Program-made: the position numbers and the translations under genes | Source: Cercis canadensis | Taxonomy: Eukaryota; Streptophyta; Magnoliopsida; Fabales; Fabaceae | Assembly: GCA_003255065.1 (NCBI GenBank) | Contig: QAOA01002492.1 | Span: forward strand, 592,928-656,927 | Direction: 5' to 3' | DNA length: 64,000 nt | The notes under the pieces: generated by a model | The model's input: only the letters and a program-made list of their open reading frames with translations | Told to the model about the DNA's origin: nothing | Database searches by the model: none | Shown here: piece after piece, positions 45,080-58,300 of the stretch | Numbering within the stretch: the first letter of the stretch is position 1 | Layout: each line of letters starts with the position of its first letter

Positions 45080-45639
45080 GTTTATCAAACTATTTTCAGC
45101 AACTGTTACATGCTGCAGACTTGAGAATTTAATTTGTATGTTCATGTATGGTGGTTCTAGTGTCTGTAAATAAGTACTTGTGAGTATTTAAGTAGTCATT
45201 GAGATTGTGTCTACTTGTTTTTGTTTAAGTATTTGTCTAGTTAAGCTTTATATTGTGAATGTACCTGAATTGATCGGTCTACTTTTTTAACTAAATAGTA
45301 ACACTTTTTTTTCTTGGTATTTTTGGTTGCAATTTTAGATTTAAACATAGAATTTTGAGGACAATTTCAATATTATTTGGCTAGAAGTCGTTTAGTGCTA
45401 AATGAAAGGATACAAGTAATCCTTGAAATGGAAAACTGGGAAAATTTCAAAGACACTACAGATTTATATTAGTGTAGGTTGAAGAAACACATACAACCAA
45501 CCAAAATCTAAAAGTGAGAATTAGCTTTCATGAACTTGACATGAGCACTCATTGCTTGGGAGCACTATCCCAAATCCCGCCATCGTCGAAACAAATTTCA
45601 TTTCCTTAGCCTAAATTATGGCAACTTACGTTATCTTTT
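45080..45639. other. 3' flank of the oil-body gene, no gene seen
   Basis: AT-rich 3' flank. No feature was found apart from the likely 3' UTR of the preceding gene (about 45080-45250). Confidence 0.5.
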
Positions 45640-46130
45640 TGTCTTGTTATATTTTTGTGGAAATTGTGTCATTCTGCTCTTGCAGTGGCAGTCATGTTGC
45701 AAGCACATCATATCAAAATCCCTCTGTTGTGCCCCTTCTGCCTTCAGCAAAACGAGTCAATTGATCACTTATTTCTCTGGTGTGACTTCACCAATATCAT
45801 GTGGTTTGGTTTTGAACTAACTGTTCGTATTGATCATGTTGATCCTTCAATTCAGCTATAATTTAATGGCTCCGATTTTGGTTAGATCAATTCAAGGGAA
45901 ATGAATTGCAGCATGTTCGAATTACAACTATATATATTGATCACAACCTTATGGGCTATTTTGGTACCATCGAAATCTGTGTGTTTCAACACCATAAACC
46001 ATTTGCCATGGAAGTTGTAATTCTTGCACAAAACTATGCTACTATGTATATGGATGCATGGACTAAAGTAAATCCTTCTCCTTTGATTATACGGAAAGGA
46101 CTGTATATATACTTTTTCCCTAAGGTTGCT
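45640..46130 (+). pseudogene. LINE reverse-transcriptase C-terminal relic (zf-RVT)
   Basis: The frame FLWKLCHSALAVAVMLQAHH, then CPFCLQQNESIDHLFLWCDF and MWFGFEL, matches the zinc-binding zf-RVT domain found after the reverse transcriptase in plant L1-type LINEs (CPxC...ES..HLF..C). After a stop, a shifted frame reads VFQHHKPFAMEVVILAQNYA, like the segment that follows zf-RVT in such ORFs. No reverse transcriptase core or poly-A tail was identified. It is truncated and old. Confidence 0.7.
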
Positions 46131-46143
46131 ACACTACTTCTCT

Positions 46144-46497
46144 TTTAAAAGGGGTTGGCTCTTCTTCACCACCCCTATTGAGGGGTTTTTGTGGAACCCA
46201 TATTCTGAAATTAGTGTTATTACGAAAGTCTTGAAAAAATAAGTCACATAGTGTGACTCAAAACAATTAATTTCTTGTTAAATGCATAAACAAAGTGATA
46301 CATGAAAAATGTCAAAATAAAAATAATTAAGAATAGTAATTTTCTTTGACACATGTAAACTTAAATTCTATCAACTATTTTGAAATTTGACGTACATTGC
46401 GTAACTTAATTTTTTGAGATCTTCACAATGACACCAATTTTAGAACACGAGTTCTGCCAAAATCAGGGAGTAGCGCTCCCCTTTAGTAGCTTGGCAA
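46144..46497. mobile_element. Long-TIR MITE, copy 1
   Basis: The left arm (gaggggtttttgtggaaccc, ctgaaattagtgttatt, gaaaaaataagtcac) is complementary to the right arm read backwards (ggcagaactcgtgttc, aaaattggtgtcattg, aaaaaattaagttac). Arms are over 100 bp, leaving a short centre. The same family as the next element, about 60 bp away. Confidence 0.65.
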
Positions 46498-46555
46498 TCA
46501 CTAATTAATGATATTATTATATTTTACCAAATGTGAGTGCTATGCTATATCTCCT

Positions 46556-46915
46556 TCAAAAAGGAGTAGCATTATACTACCCCTCATTTGAGGGGTTTTG
46601 GTGAGATTTACATCTTAAAATTAGTGTCATTGAGAAGACTTTGAAAAAAATGAGTCACACAAGTATGAGTCAAAACAATTAGTTTACTAAAATGTTTAAA
46701 CAAAGCAATACAGGAAAAATACCGAATTAGTAACTGCTATGAATAGTAATTTTCTTTGACACAATTAATCTTAAATTTTGTCTACCGCTTTAGAATCTGA
46801 TCCACATTGCATGACTCGATTTTTTGATATTTTCACAATAATACCAATTTCAAGACATAGGTCTCACCAAAACTTAATAAAGTAGCACTATTCTTAGTAG
46901 TTTAGCAATCACCTT
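46556..46915. mobile_element. Long-TIR MITE, copy 2
   Basis: Same architecture as copy 1 and same orientation: left arm gaggggttttggtgagattt, aaaattagtgtcattgaga; right arm reads back as aagttttggtgagacctatg, gaaattggtattattgtg. Both start with aaaaaggagtag/aaaaggggttgg and end tagtagttt(g)agcaatcac. No coding capacity. Confidence 0.65.
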
Positions 46916-46982
46916 TACCAGAAAAAAAAAAAAAATCACGGATTTATTTTTATCTGGCATACAGCGGGTTATTTTAAAACCC

Positions 46983-46988
46983 GGCCCA
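46983..46988. promoter_or_regulatory. Site II element (GGCCCA) upstream of TrpRS
   Basis: ggcccaaccc lies about 130 bp before the TrpRS ATG. GGCCCA/TGGGCC is the TCP-bound site II motif frequent in promoters of plant translation genes. A single 6-bp word, so weak evidence alone. Confidence 0.35.
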
Positions 46989-47116
46989 ACCCGTTCCATT
47001 GCCATTTGTGAAATGGTAATCCAAGTTTTGGTTCAGTGCTGAAGAGCCTCCATTGCTAACTATCCCAGTCCCTACACAGTCCGCTGAACAAAAAGTGTGT
47101 GAGATTCATAGCAACT

Positions 47117-50100
47117 ATGGGGACGCAAGAGGAGCCAACGATAATAGGCAACGAAGAAGAAGAGGAGCAGGTGGTGAATCCATGGGAAGTGTCAGCTAAA
47201 GACGGCGGTAAGATTGACTATGACAAGCTCATCGAGAAGTTCGGTTGCGGCAGGCTCGACCAATCCCACTTACAACGGGTCGAACGCCTTACTTCTCGCC
47301 CTGCCCATGTCTTTCTCCGTCGCGGCATCTTCTTTTCTCACCGGTCTCTATCTTTCTCTCTCTCCCTGTCTCATCCTTCAATTGACTATGACATTGCAAT
47401 TGGACCCAAAATTTCGAAGATATTCAATTTTCATTATGTTGATTATGTTCGTGTTACTGACCCAGGAAAAAGAAAATTTGTTCTTGGTTGAGTAAACAGT
47501 GACTTCAATGAAATTTGGGATGTCTTTAGTTGATTATGACATTGCAATTCAATCCAGCATTTAGAAGCTATTCAATTTTCATTATGTTTATTCTGTTCAT
47601 GTTATTGACCCAGAACAAAAAAAATTGTTTTTGGTTGAGTAAACAGTGACTTCAATGAAATTTGGGGTGTCTTTGATTGATTATGACATTGCAATTGAAC
47701 CCAGAATTTAGAAGATATGCAATATTCATTATGTTGATTCTGTTTATGTTATTTGACCCAAAAAGATGTTTTTTGTTGGTTGAATAAACAGTGACTTCAA
47801 TGAAATTTTGGATGCCTATGAGCGTGGGGACAAGTTCTATTTATATACTGGAAGAGGCCCATCTTCAGAAGCTTTGCATTTGGGGCATTTGATTCCATTT
47901 GTGTTTAACAAGTAAGTAAAATTTCCTGCTTTGATATATAAATAAAGTAGTTCGATTGCTTATGCTAGGATTGGTGTTTGAGAAGGAATGGGAATTTTAT
48001 AAACCAGTATGCTATTGCCTAAATTGGGTGTGACCCATGAAAGTGAAGTTGAGTTAACAAAGCTTTCTGGTGTTGGCCTATACATTAACTTAGTGGAAAA
48101 TGGTTGTAGGTATTTGCAAGATGCCTTTAAAGTCCCTATTGTTATACAACTTACTGATGATGAGAAATTCTTGTGGAAGAATCTCACAATAGAGGAGAGC
48201 CGGAGACTTGCACGAGAGAATGCCAAAGACATCATTGCATGTGGTTATGACATTTCAAAAACATTCATCTTTGCTGATTTCGATTATGTTGGTGGGTAAG
48301 TCAGAACTATGCATCAATTTGGTCTTAAATTGCAATTGCACTGATCTTTTTATTTTTTCCATGAATTCCTTAAAATTTTAATGTGTTTCTGAATTAGCTT
48401 AAACTTATAATTTCATATTTTGAAAGTGAATGGTAATAATTTTAGTTAAGGCTTCATGTTTGCTATTTTGGATTTTGAGGGATTGGAAGTGGTCCTCATT
48501 TTCTAATTTACCAAACCTATGCTTTTTCTGGAGAACGGAATATTGCAGCTTGCAAATTTTTTTTTAAAACCCTCCATAATAAACATAACTCTTTAATGGT
48601 GCTGATATCTTCTCTTCCAAACATTGCCTTAAAAAAAGAAAAAAAGAAAAAAAGAAAAAAAAAAGGTAGAGTTAGAAGTCTTTTGATAGTCTGCTTTCTT
48701 CTGAGATTCGAGATCTTATAAATTGGAGAGTTTTTGTTGCATTTGTGTGCGAAATTAAAAAGATATTAGTGAGTCCAAAAGTCTCTAAGTTTAGTACAAA
48801 TAGGAGTATTAAGTCTTGTGTCATTGGGTCCTCTCTCAAGTGCTGAAGACAATTGTAGAATGTGAAGAAACATAATCAGACCAATACCAGATCATTTTAG
48901 ACCCCTCCTATTCTCTCTTTAAAGATCATGTGTAGGCATGAGATTCCAAAAATTATCCTTTTGTTTTTCTACTATTATCCTTGTGTCTACAGAGGCCTAC
49001 CACACACTGTTGAATTTACTTAACACAAACCATAATCTTTTAGTACATCCATTTGGTTTGCCAGTACCTGAAGCATGCAGTTCTCATTTTTGTAATTACA
49101 GAGAAGTGCCAGCTATGTGTACCGTTTTCTCATCTACTTCTTCCTTTCTGTTATATATTTTGCCTAAGACAATAACTTTACGTTGCAGTGCTTTCTACAA
49201 GAACATGGTACAGGTTGCAAAGCGTGTCACCTATAATCAGGCTGTAGGCATTTTTGGTTTCACTGGAGAAGATCATATTGGAAAAGTTAGTTTTCCACCA
49301 GTGCAGGTATGGTCCTTTGCTTCCTTTAAACTTTTATTGTTTTGCAAAATTTATTATTGTTGAATTACTGTCTGATCTCTGAATTGCATGTAACTACTCT
49401 TCCAATTATGCTGTGAATGTTTTGCATCTAACTATATCTATGGTAAAAAACTTTTGCAACAAAAAGTAAACCTTTATGCAGATTTTGTACAGTTTCAATG
49501 TTTTTGCCTCAATATATAGAGTTTCTTAATTGGTCTCTATCATGAAGCTTTATCTAGACAAGAGTTGAGGAAACTAAAATTATTGATGGGAACCTGCTTG
49601 AAACAAACTCCTGTCCCAATTCATCAAGCGAAGAGGAAAAATTATCTTTCTTTTATATTTGTTTGATTATTATGTATATATGGACGTTGTTAGGATCTGT
49701 GCTATAAGCAAGTAATCCATGTGCTTCATTTGTTTAGTGCAGGCCGTTCCATCATTCCCCAGCTCATTTCCTCACCTATTTTCTGGAAAAGAGAACCTTC
49801 GTTGCTTGATTCCTTGTGCAATTGACCAGGTCTGTCGGCCATTTATGATTTTGTATGCAGAATTTCAATCTAATTATTTCATTTTGATGAGTGGTTCTTG
49901 TTCAACTTGATGCATGTAAGAGTTGTGCTTTGGTGGCTATGCAAATATCCCTTTCTTATTATTGGTATTTGTAATTGACTGTTTAAAATTTCTCTATATT
50001 GATAAGTTTTTCATCTATGATATTCATTCTGTACGACATGTTCAGGATCCTTATTTTAGGATGACACGAGATGTTGCTCCGCGGATAGGTTATCACAAGC

Positions 50101-51104
50101 CTTGCATGATTTATTCGTCATTCTTCCCGGCCTTGCAGGTATTTTTATGATGTTTCATACGACTCTTTCTGTAAATAGTTTGATATAATATGTTTATTTA
50201 AGAATTTACTCTGATTAAGCTCTTTGAATGTGTAGCTCATTCTGCTGCTTATTGTTGATCATTGCATACTCTTGTTTTTATAGCTTCATTGGTATTTGAA
50301 TGTTTGCAGGGGGAGTCAGGAAAAATGTCTGCAAGTGATCCGAATTCTGCCATTTATGTGACTGATTCCGCTAAAGATATAAAAACTAAGGTTAGCTTCC
50401 CAAATTACAAAGTGTTTTCTGAAACTTCTGTAGTCCTATAGGTTTTTTGTTGACGTATAACTCTTCCTATCTTCCAATTTCTCTTGATGCAGTTAATCAC
50501 AAAATTTACCCAAATCTTCTTTTTAGAGCCATTTATTTTGAGAATTCTTATATATTTATTAATGTTTGGGATTTAATACTAATTGTCACATGTATCTTCT
50601 TTGGATATGAAAGTTGTGTATTCTTTTCCCCCCTCTTGAACGTAGTCATAGATATACTACCATAACTAATTACCAATCACTAGATTCCCCTCATGTGACC
50701 CCTCCCTTTCCTTCCTGCTGCATTTCTACCTCTCTTCTTCTGCCAGATATACATCCGTCCCATGTCTGTTTTGAGTTTTTCTTTTCTATAACTTCAATAT
50801 ATGTGGCTCTTCGCAGATAAACAAGTACGCATTTTCTGGCGGGCAAGATTCTATAGAGAAACATAGGCAGTTGGGTGCAAATCTTGAGGTAATAAATTTC
50901 TTCTTATAGCTAATATGTGAGGAAACAGTATTTAAAATGGAAGTTCATGCTAATCTTGCATCTCATCCTCAGTACTTATAAAACATTACTTGGATTTAGT
51001 GTTTTCATGCTACTCAAGGGTTTCTATTCTACCAGTTTACCTCTGCAGTTATTGCACTAAATATTCTTTGCCATCTGCAGTTAATGTGCTAAATGTATTT
51101 ACTG

Positions 51105-51137
<33 letters not shown>

Positions 51138-54113
51138 ATTTTTTTTTTTCCCCATTAGATAGAGAAAGCTAGGTTTTCTAGCTGACATATGGAGGGAATG
51201 AGGAATCAAACTCAGGACCTCAACCTTCTAGGAAATCGCCTGAATCAGTTGTGCTGTGTGCACTATGTCCTATTACATCCTTTTTCCCTCTTAACTTTAT
51301 TAACAAGTCAATTATACTAACGTTGTAAGAAGGCTATTCATGTATTTTGGAATGCAATTGAAATAATTACATATTTCAGGTAAGTACCTCCACCTCCAAC
51401 CAATGTCTTTGAAATTAGTAAACAACCACTTATGTTCTATCAAGTGATATCTTTTGTAGCTTCCTAATAAGTTTATTATATCATAGTTGAAGAACCTTGA
51501 TTTTTGCAACATTATTCAGGTGGATATACCATTCAAATACCTATCATTTTTCCTAGAGGATGATGCTGAACTTGAACACATCAGGAAGGTGAGGCTTCTC
51601 TTTAATCAAGAATTTTTATACTCAGCATAAAAAGCCCGTTTGGATTCTTCTGACTAGGGGTGTTCATCGGTCGGATTCGGTCGGTTTTCAAGGAAAACGT
51701 CACCCGACCGATGGTCATCGGGTGGAGAAGACAGCCATCTGCCGCCGACCAACTGATGGAGGAAACCGAGACATATTGGTTTGTGCGGGTTTGGTTTCCG
51801 GCGGTCGGTTTGAGCGGGTTGATTTCCTTTTTCCCACTTACTGTTGCTTTCTCTCTCTGCTTCTGGTTTCAGTAGCAGATATACCAGGATTCATATTATT
51901 ATACTGAGCACTAAGCAGTAAGCACTATGAAATCCAAAGCTGAACCTCGCTAGAATTTCCTCCGGAAATGTTGTCGTCGCTGCATTTCCTGGTGCTTTTT
52001 TGTCGTTGGTATTGATTGCTCAACGGACCCAAAAAAAATGCGAGAGACACTGCTAACTCTTTCCGGCCAAGATATTACTCCCAACACCACAACCAACTCG
52101 GCAAAGGAGAAAAAATCTGAAGAAGAGAAAGTGAAGAGAGAGAAAAGTATGGCTATGGGTCTATGTTGAGAGAGAACGGGAATTGACAGAGGAGAGAAGC
52201 ATAAAAAAAACAAGAGAAGAGTTGTCTGACACACTTTTTTGCTTTTCACATGTGAAAATGTGCAACAAATATAAAACATTTAATGTATTCGGTTTATTTC
52301 GGTTTTCTTTACTTAAAACCGAACCGACTGGTTCAAGCCGAAATTTTAAATCTCAGCCATCTGATTCCGCCCACCTTTCATCTGTAACCATTGGATTGGC
52401 ATCAAATTGGTTCAGTTCGGTCAGATTGTTATGGGTTGATCGGGTTATGTACACCCCTATTCTGACTGTGTCATTCTCTTGTAGGAGTATGGAGCAGGAC
52501 GCATGCTAACTGGTGAGGTGAAGCAACGTCTAACTGAAGTATTGACTGAATTGGTTGAGAGACACCGTAGAGCTCGAGCTGCTGTTACGGATGAGGTATG
52601 CTGCTGCATTAATGCATTGTTTGATTGAAATACCCATGATTACATCATCTTTTGATTATTAGGGTAACATATACCTAACTTGATTTCCCAATTGTTCTTT
52701 ACATCACTAGAAACATGCTACAAGGGCTTTATACCTGAATGATTTTTCATGAAGTGGAATTGAGACTATATACAGGAGAAATATCCATTACCTTTATGGT
52801 TTATCCTCAGACATAGATTTCATTAGGATTCCATCTTCTCTCCAGCTTTAGTGTGGAGTGACTATACAGTTTTGTAAAAGAATAATATGACTCCCAATTC
52901 TTTTTTTACTTTGTGGCTAGTTTTTCCTTGCAACCATTTCATATAGTGAGGACCACAGTTGATGCTTTGGAATCCTTTGATGTGGAAATGAATGGATTAA
53001 GACGAAAGAAGCTTTGAGATTTCTTTTTTTCTGCAGACCATATTTTCACAATGAGTTTTCCTTTTTTCTTTTTTCCCCAGGGGGAGGGGGTTGGGTGGGT
53101 GAGTTGTCTTTTACACTACAAGCCAATGAAAATTGTAATTTTCTTTTTGAAATAATAAAGATAAGATCTAAGTTAAATAGTGTTGCCTTTAGCAGTTTTT
53201 GTAAATTGTCATAATTTTCATGCCATACTACCCTTTACCAGATGATGCAGAGCCAAAATATTACATGTATGTCATGAAAATATCCCTTGTATTTCCTATT
53301 TAGCTTCATTACTGTTAGATATAGGGCCTCAATATGAAAGCCCTTTGGGTTTGAAGGGTGGACAAAGCACAATCCTGCTCATATTTTGTGCTGAAATTAT
53401 AATGGAGGCTGTAGGGATAGAACTACTGACCACTTAGTCAAAGAGGCTTTGATACCATGTCAAGAACCAGTTCTCCTAACAGTTTAAGCTTTTGGGTTGA
53501 ATCGGTTCTTGACAATTGCTATCCCTCCCCCCACGCTTGAAAACCGGTAAACAAAACTGAAAAGATGATGAGACTCCTACTAAATTGACTATTTGATGTT
53601 TTTGTTTTTAATTAACATAGCTGATCAATTTTAACCTCTTAGAAGTCAGTAATATGTCTTACATTAAGTTGCAGTGATTGCTTGGGCTTGTTTAGTTAGA
53701 TTTGTTGTTGAGTGCTCAATAATTGTTTTTAGAGGTTTCATTGACCTGGGCATCTTAAAAGCTATACACCCTGTTTGTCCTTTCCGCTGGATCAATTCAC
53801 TATATATTGTATGTGAAGTCTGTGTTCTATCTTTACATAATTCTATAATCTAATGATGTTTAGCATGATAATTTCACGACTTATTCTGGCTCTTTGAATT
53901 CTGTGTTGACATTTGTTTCTTGCTGGTGACAATTTTTGTTCACATGTTATGATGAGTTGTATTTGAGGCATCTAGGTTGCATTCCTTTTGCTCATTTGGA
54001 GCTTATACTTAATATAACTGGAAAATGAAAACTTACAGCATATTATCTATAATTGTTAACAGATGGTGGATGCATTTATGGCTGTCAGACCGCTTCCTCA
54101 TATGTTCGACTGA
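47117..54113 (+). CDS. Cytosolic tryptophanyl-tRNA synthetase, 404 aa
   Basis: Eleven GT/AG exons: 47117-47343, 47792-47911, 48110-48295, 49189-49306, 49743-49829, 50046-50138, 50310-50390, 50817-50888, 51520-51588, 52485-52595, 54063-54113 (1215 nt, in frame throughout). The enzyme charges tRNA-Trp using ATP. Class I marks: [15 protein letters not shown] (HIGH region), [17 protein letters not shown] (KMSKS-type loop); also [16 protein letters not shown] and [16 protein letters not shown]. It starts [20 protein letters not shown]; no targeting peptide, so the eukaryote-type cytosolic enzyme. It ends [11 protein letters not shown]. Length matches the Arabidopsis cytosolic enzyme (about 402 aa). 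Intron 1 holds a triplicated exon-2 acceptor and intron 9 a hAT MITE. Intact. Confidence 0.95.
47381..47820. repeat. Three tandem units of about 146 bp spanning intron 1/exon 2 of TrpRS
   Basis: Units begin attgactatgacattgcaat (47381), ttgattatgacattgcaatt (47529) and ttgattatgacattgcaatt (47676). Each ends with a 3' splice site aacag followed by tgacttcaatgaaatt, at 47500, 47647 and 47792. Only the third continues into the true exon (TTGGATGCCTATGAG). The first two run into TGA after about ten codons. Confidence 0.85.
51656..52459. mobile_element. Non-autonomous hAT in TrpRS intron 9
   Basis: Starts aggggtgttcatcggtcgga and ends gatcgggttatgtacacccct plus a. An 8-bp duplication, ttctgact, flanks it (51648-51655 and 52460-52467). 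About 100 bp at the left and 150 bp at the right end match the termini of the 6.3-kb hAT at 26433-32732 (ccgactggt, atctcagccat, attggattggcat), so it is an internal-deletion relative with an unrelated middle. It is intronic and does not touch splice sites. Confidence 0.9.
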
Positions 54114-55338
54114 AGTTCCCATACTCTTCAAGCTATTTTGATTGGGTTTGTGACATTGTGTCACTACTTAAGGGGCATGTTTTAGAATGTGATTTTAACT
54201 TTTTCAACTTTGGAATGTTAGTATTATATTCGAAGGTTTTTTTTTACACGGAAGAAAGTGTAGAGAAAATGCCATGGGTTAATGAGCTGATATAACTTTA
54301 CAATTCTAGTCTAGTTTGAAATGTATGTGTAGCAAACCATGTTTGGTTAAGGTCTGAGATTTTTGTTGACAAAAAATTGTTGTGAGAATTTATCTGATTG
54401 CGTTCTCCCTCAAAATGGTGCATTTAGTCAATAATTAAGGGAATATTACTTCCTAATGGAACTAGTGTTATCTTGCCACTGATCCATCCACCTTTGTCTT
54501 TGTCCATTTGTGTGGTTTAACTGTCTTGGTTGATGAAACAGCATTTTATCTTAGTTCCCCCAGCCACAAGAGACTTTAATAATTCAAGTTCAACCGTAAC
54601 ATCCCTCTTTCTTTTCTTTCTTTTTTAATTATTTTTTCCACTAGAGGCTACATTATAAGATAGCCTATCTCCTAAAATTCCAGTCAACCAGGTTCATTGT
54701 AATTTGAACACTAGCATAATTCACTTTATATGCCCCACACTTGTTTGTGTCTTGCCCCCAATTAAACTGCAGATTCTTACTATTTTTTCCTTCTTTTATT
54801 ATTTTATTATTTTATTATTTTTTACCCTCTTAAACATGTGCAAGCAATTTAAGTAGATTGCCTGCCAATACTAGTGGTAAAAAATGCATTTTACCGAAAG
54901 TCTAAATTTGATATTTTATTTGAAAAAAAATATAAATAAGAAAAATGAAGAAAGGAAACTTGACCCAATTATTTTAAAGTCACTCAAATCACTCAAAAAG
55001 AAAAATATATAAATGGGTCTTAATTATTGTTAAATTTCTCAAATTGTGTCTAATTTGAAACATTAGATGACTTTTCGTCAATGACAAATTTAAAATGTTA
55101 ACAATAATTGTGGCTCATTCAGAATTTTATTTTTATTTTTATTTTTGAGTGGTCAGAATCCTTATGAGTTATTTAAGTGCAATCCTATACAGAAAGCAGC
55201 AAGGAGGGGTAGGGTTAAACCATGATTTGCTGATATTTCTGCTTTAGGTATAACGTGGATATTTGAACTTTAGATGTGTGATGACTGTACAGAAATCAAG
55301 GTCAATATCAGTATAATGACAAAATGGCTCGCATTCAA
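54114..55338. other. Convergent intergenic region between TrpRS and SRRP1-like genes
   Basis: AT-rich DNA containing the likely 3' UTRs of both genes. There are TTTTATTATT repeats near 54790-54830. No other gene or element was recognised. Confidence 0.5.
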
Positions 55339-58300
55339 TCAGGGGACACGTTCCAATACTCGTTGTAATGCCCTTTTGATACCTTCCTGATCAAGCGATG
55401 TAATCAGATGTATTTCTTGCACCTGGTATCACCTCAGCAAAATTAGAAATTGGAATCCAATTCTTAGGCCAAAATATTTTCTATAAAAACCATTTCTATC
55501 AAAGCAAATTGAGACTCGGAGAAATTTGATTATTGCTTTTGGGGAAAGGCCAAGGGAGGGTGAAGAGGTTTAGGCTGCAAGCAAATTACCTGCCTTCCAG
55601 CGCGAGCGAGTAGAGTAAACCTTCTATTAGTGGGAGGTGCCTGTGTTAAAGCAAGATGCAGAAGCTATGAGAAAACAGGCATTATTATAAACATGTGAAA
55701 TTATTTGAGAACTGAGAAACTCACATTAGAAAGCCAAAGCTGCAAATCTTGTGAAACCACCCGTTTTTCAAATCCTTGACGGCTGATTCTTGCATCATCT
55801 ATGCTGTGATGGAGTATCATCATAAAATAGACGATTCATTGAGGTCAGTTGTTGTAAAACCACAAAGTTCCCATGCAAGTAGTTCCTACTATAGTATAAG
55901 AAGGTGATAGGGTAACAGATATAACTGAAACGAATGATTCATAGTGTGATACATGATTTGCATCCTGCATGTGTTGTGAAAAAGGGAGAGAGTATAGCTC
56001 TAAATTCTCCAGTAAATATATCTTTTGTCCAAAGCTAGGTTGCCTGGCAGATTAACATAGGCATTTACATATGGTTATCATTAATTACGATATCCAAAAG
56101 ACTGCCTGATTACAAGTGTTTTTTTATTTTCTGATATTTAGAACACAGAATAGATAACTCATGAGTCTTCGAAAGAACATAGTCAACCAGTGCACCATTA
56201 GCATATTATCAAGGTTGTCTTTTTCACTCTTCCTCTTGTGAATTTAAGGAGTCAATGAAAGTACATCATTGCTCCCTCATTAGTTTTACTTATTTTTATT
56301 CAGTTACCAAAAGAGAATATAGAAAATTTCATTTATATCTTGGTTACTGCACCACCAACTGAATAACTGAGTCCTCTTTTGAGCCAAGGAGGACCCAGAC
56401 AACCTAAGCAATTGTATGCAGGACACTTCCAAAAGGAGGCCCTAAATTGACTTCTGTGTATTACTGCTACACAATTATGCACATTGTCATTTCAAAGGAT
56501 ACACTCATAAAAAGTGTGCATCCACACATTTGAGTGTAGATCCCATACAAAAGGTTATGTGCAACAGTTTTCATCAATTATCATGCAAGCTTTCATGGGT
56601 CCAGAGAAATAAGGGGAAAATAGAAACTAGTACGCCAGCATACCCATCTTCCTCTAGTAGTTCTTCAAGTATTGTATCAAGGCCTGGAAGAGGCTTGATA
56701 CCACTGCTATTAGTAGTGCTCAAAGAATCAGGATCAGCAGAACCATCCTATAATATGAAACTTATTAGTAACAGAAATTTCCTCCAGGTTGTTTTTTCTC
56801 CCTTTTGGATCCGAGGATGAAAAAGTATAACATAACTTTTCATTGCAAACCTGAGGTATCACTTTGTCCAGTGTCTCTAGAAGTGGATCTTCCTCTAACT
56901 GTTTAATAGATAGTCTAATCCTACATTTTTCTCTGCAAGAATGTAGGTGGAGGAAAGAAATTACTCCCCAAAAGAGGTTTTCATAAACACAGACAAGAGA
57001 AAATGAAGCCAAATAGAAAAGGTTAGCAAACAAAAATCAAAATTTTCCAATATTGATTCACTGGCCTAGTTACTTCAACCAAGAAACCTTGTTACTTAAC
57101 AATTTTGAAGCATTGATTCATTTAGATGACCAGAAAGAAAATCAAATGGAAATTCTTTTAAAATGGATAATAAGGAAGCTCACCTATCAACATTAATAAC
57201 TTTGACCCTTACTTTGTCCCCTTCTGTTAAGATGTCTCTTACATCCTGAACTAGATCCCATGAAACTTCCGTGACGTGTACTAGTCCAGTGAGATGATAG
57301 AGACCTGCATTATTCTGTGATGTCACTCGTAACTTTTTTATGATAATAAGAAAACAGACACTAGAAACATATGAAGTATAACTATACATAATAGATACCG
57401 TCAGGGAAGCACAAATGAACAAAGGCACCATAGTCGTCAACAAAACCAACCCTTGCTTCAAAAACATCCCCAACCTTAACCTGTTCAGAAAATTTTGACC
57501 AGGCAGCTTCCCTTTCAGAGAAGATCAATTTCCTTCTATCTTCTTCTGCTTGAATTACCTAAAAGTATAAGTAACTGAAATCATTTTTAAATTAAAAACA
57601 GGAGATTCAAATTTTAAACCAGCAATGAGGGTGAAAAGGTTCTACATAGTACAGAATAAAGCAAAAGTCTGTGATGACAAACTGATTCAGGAAACAGTAG
57701 ATAACTCCAAATATAAGTGATGCGAGGATTAAGAATTGTTATTTTGCAGTTTAAATTGGCTTGAGTCAAATGGTTGCTATGGCAGCAGGAATAGGTAAGA
57801 AGAATTTCTTTTCTAAAGTTGTTTAAGGCTTTCCAAAGGCTAATGCAATAACGGTACGCTTCAATGGTAGGAAGAAAAATGAGTAAGGTTTAATTTACAA
57901 GAAAGTTTCATGTAGGCGAAATATGCTACTGGGTCAATATAATAACTTCAAAATTGAGGGTCAATGATGTTGTTCTGGTCCTATAAACAATACTGGCAAT
58001 GTTAATCTCGTAATTAACAGGGCAAACATGGTCAAGGCAGGGAAATATATGCATTAAAAAATATTTAAGAAAAGATTATAAAATTCACCATACCTGATAA
58101 AAAAGTTTAAAGGAAAACAGACAAAAGGATAGAAGGGGAGGAGGGGGAGTAAATCTACATATTAAAACATTATTCATTATTCTAGGAATTTGAAATTTTA
58201 ATTAGCCATCATCTTATAAAGCACATAACCAATGAATTATTCCTATATGCTGACACTAAAGATTTCCAAACTTGTGGTTTCCGGACTCAATTTTTAAGGA

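Noticed and set aside
47960-48235. Minus-strand 91-codon frame
   Set aside because: Antisense of TrpRS exon 3 plus intron; no support.
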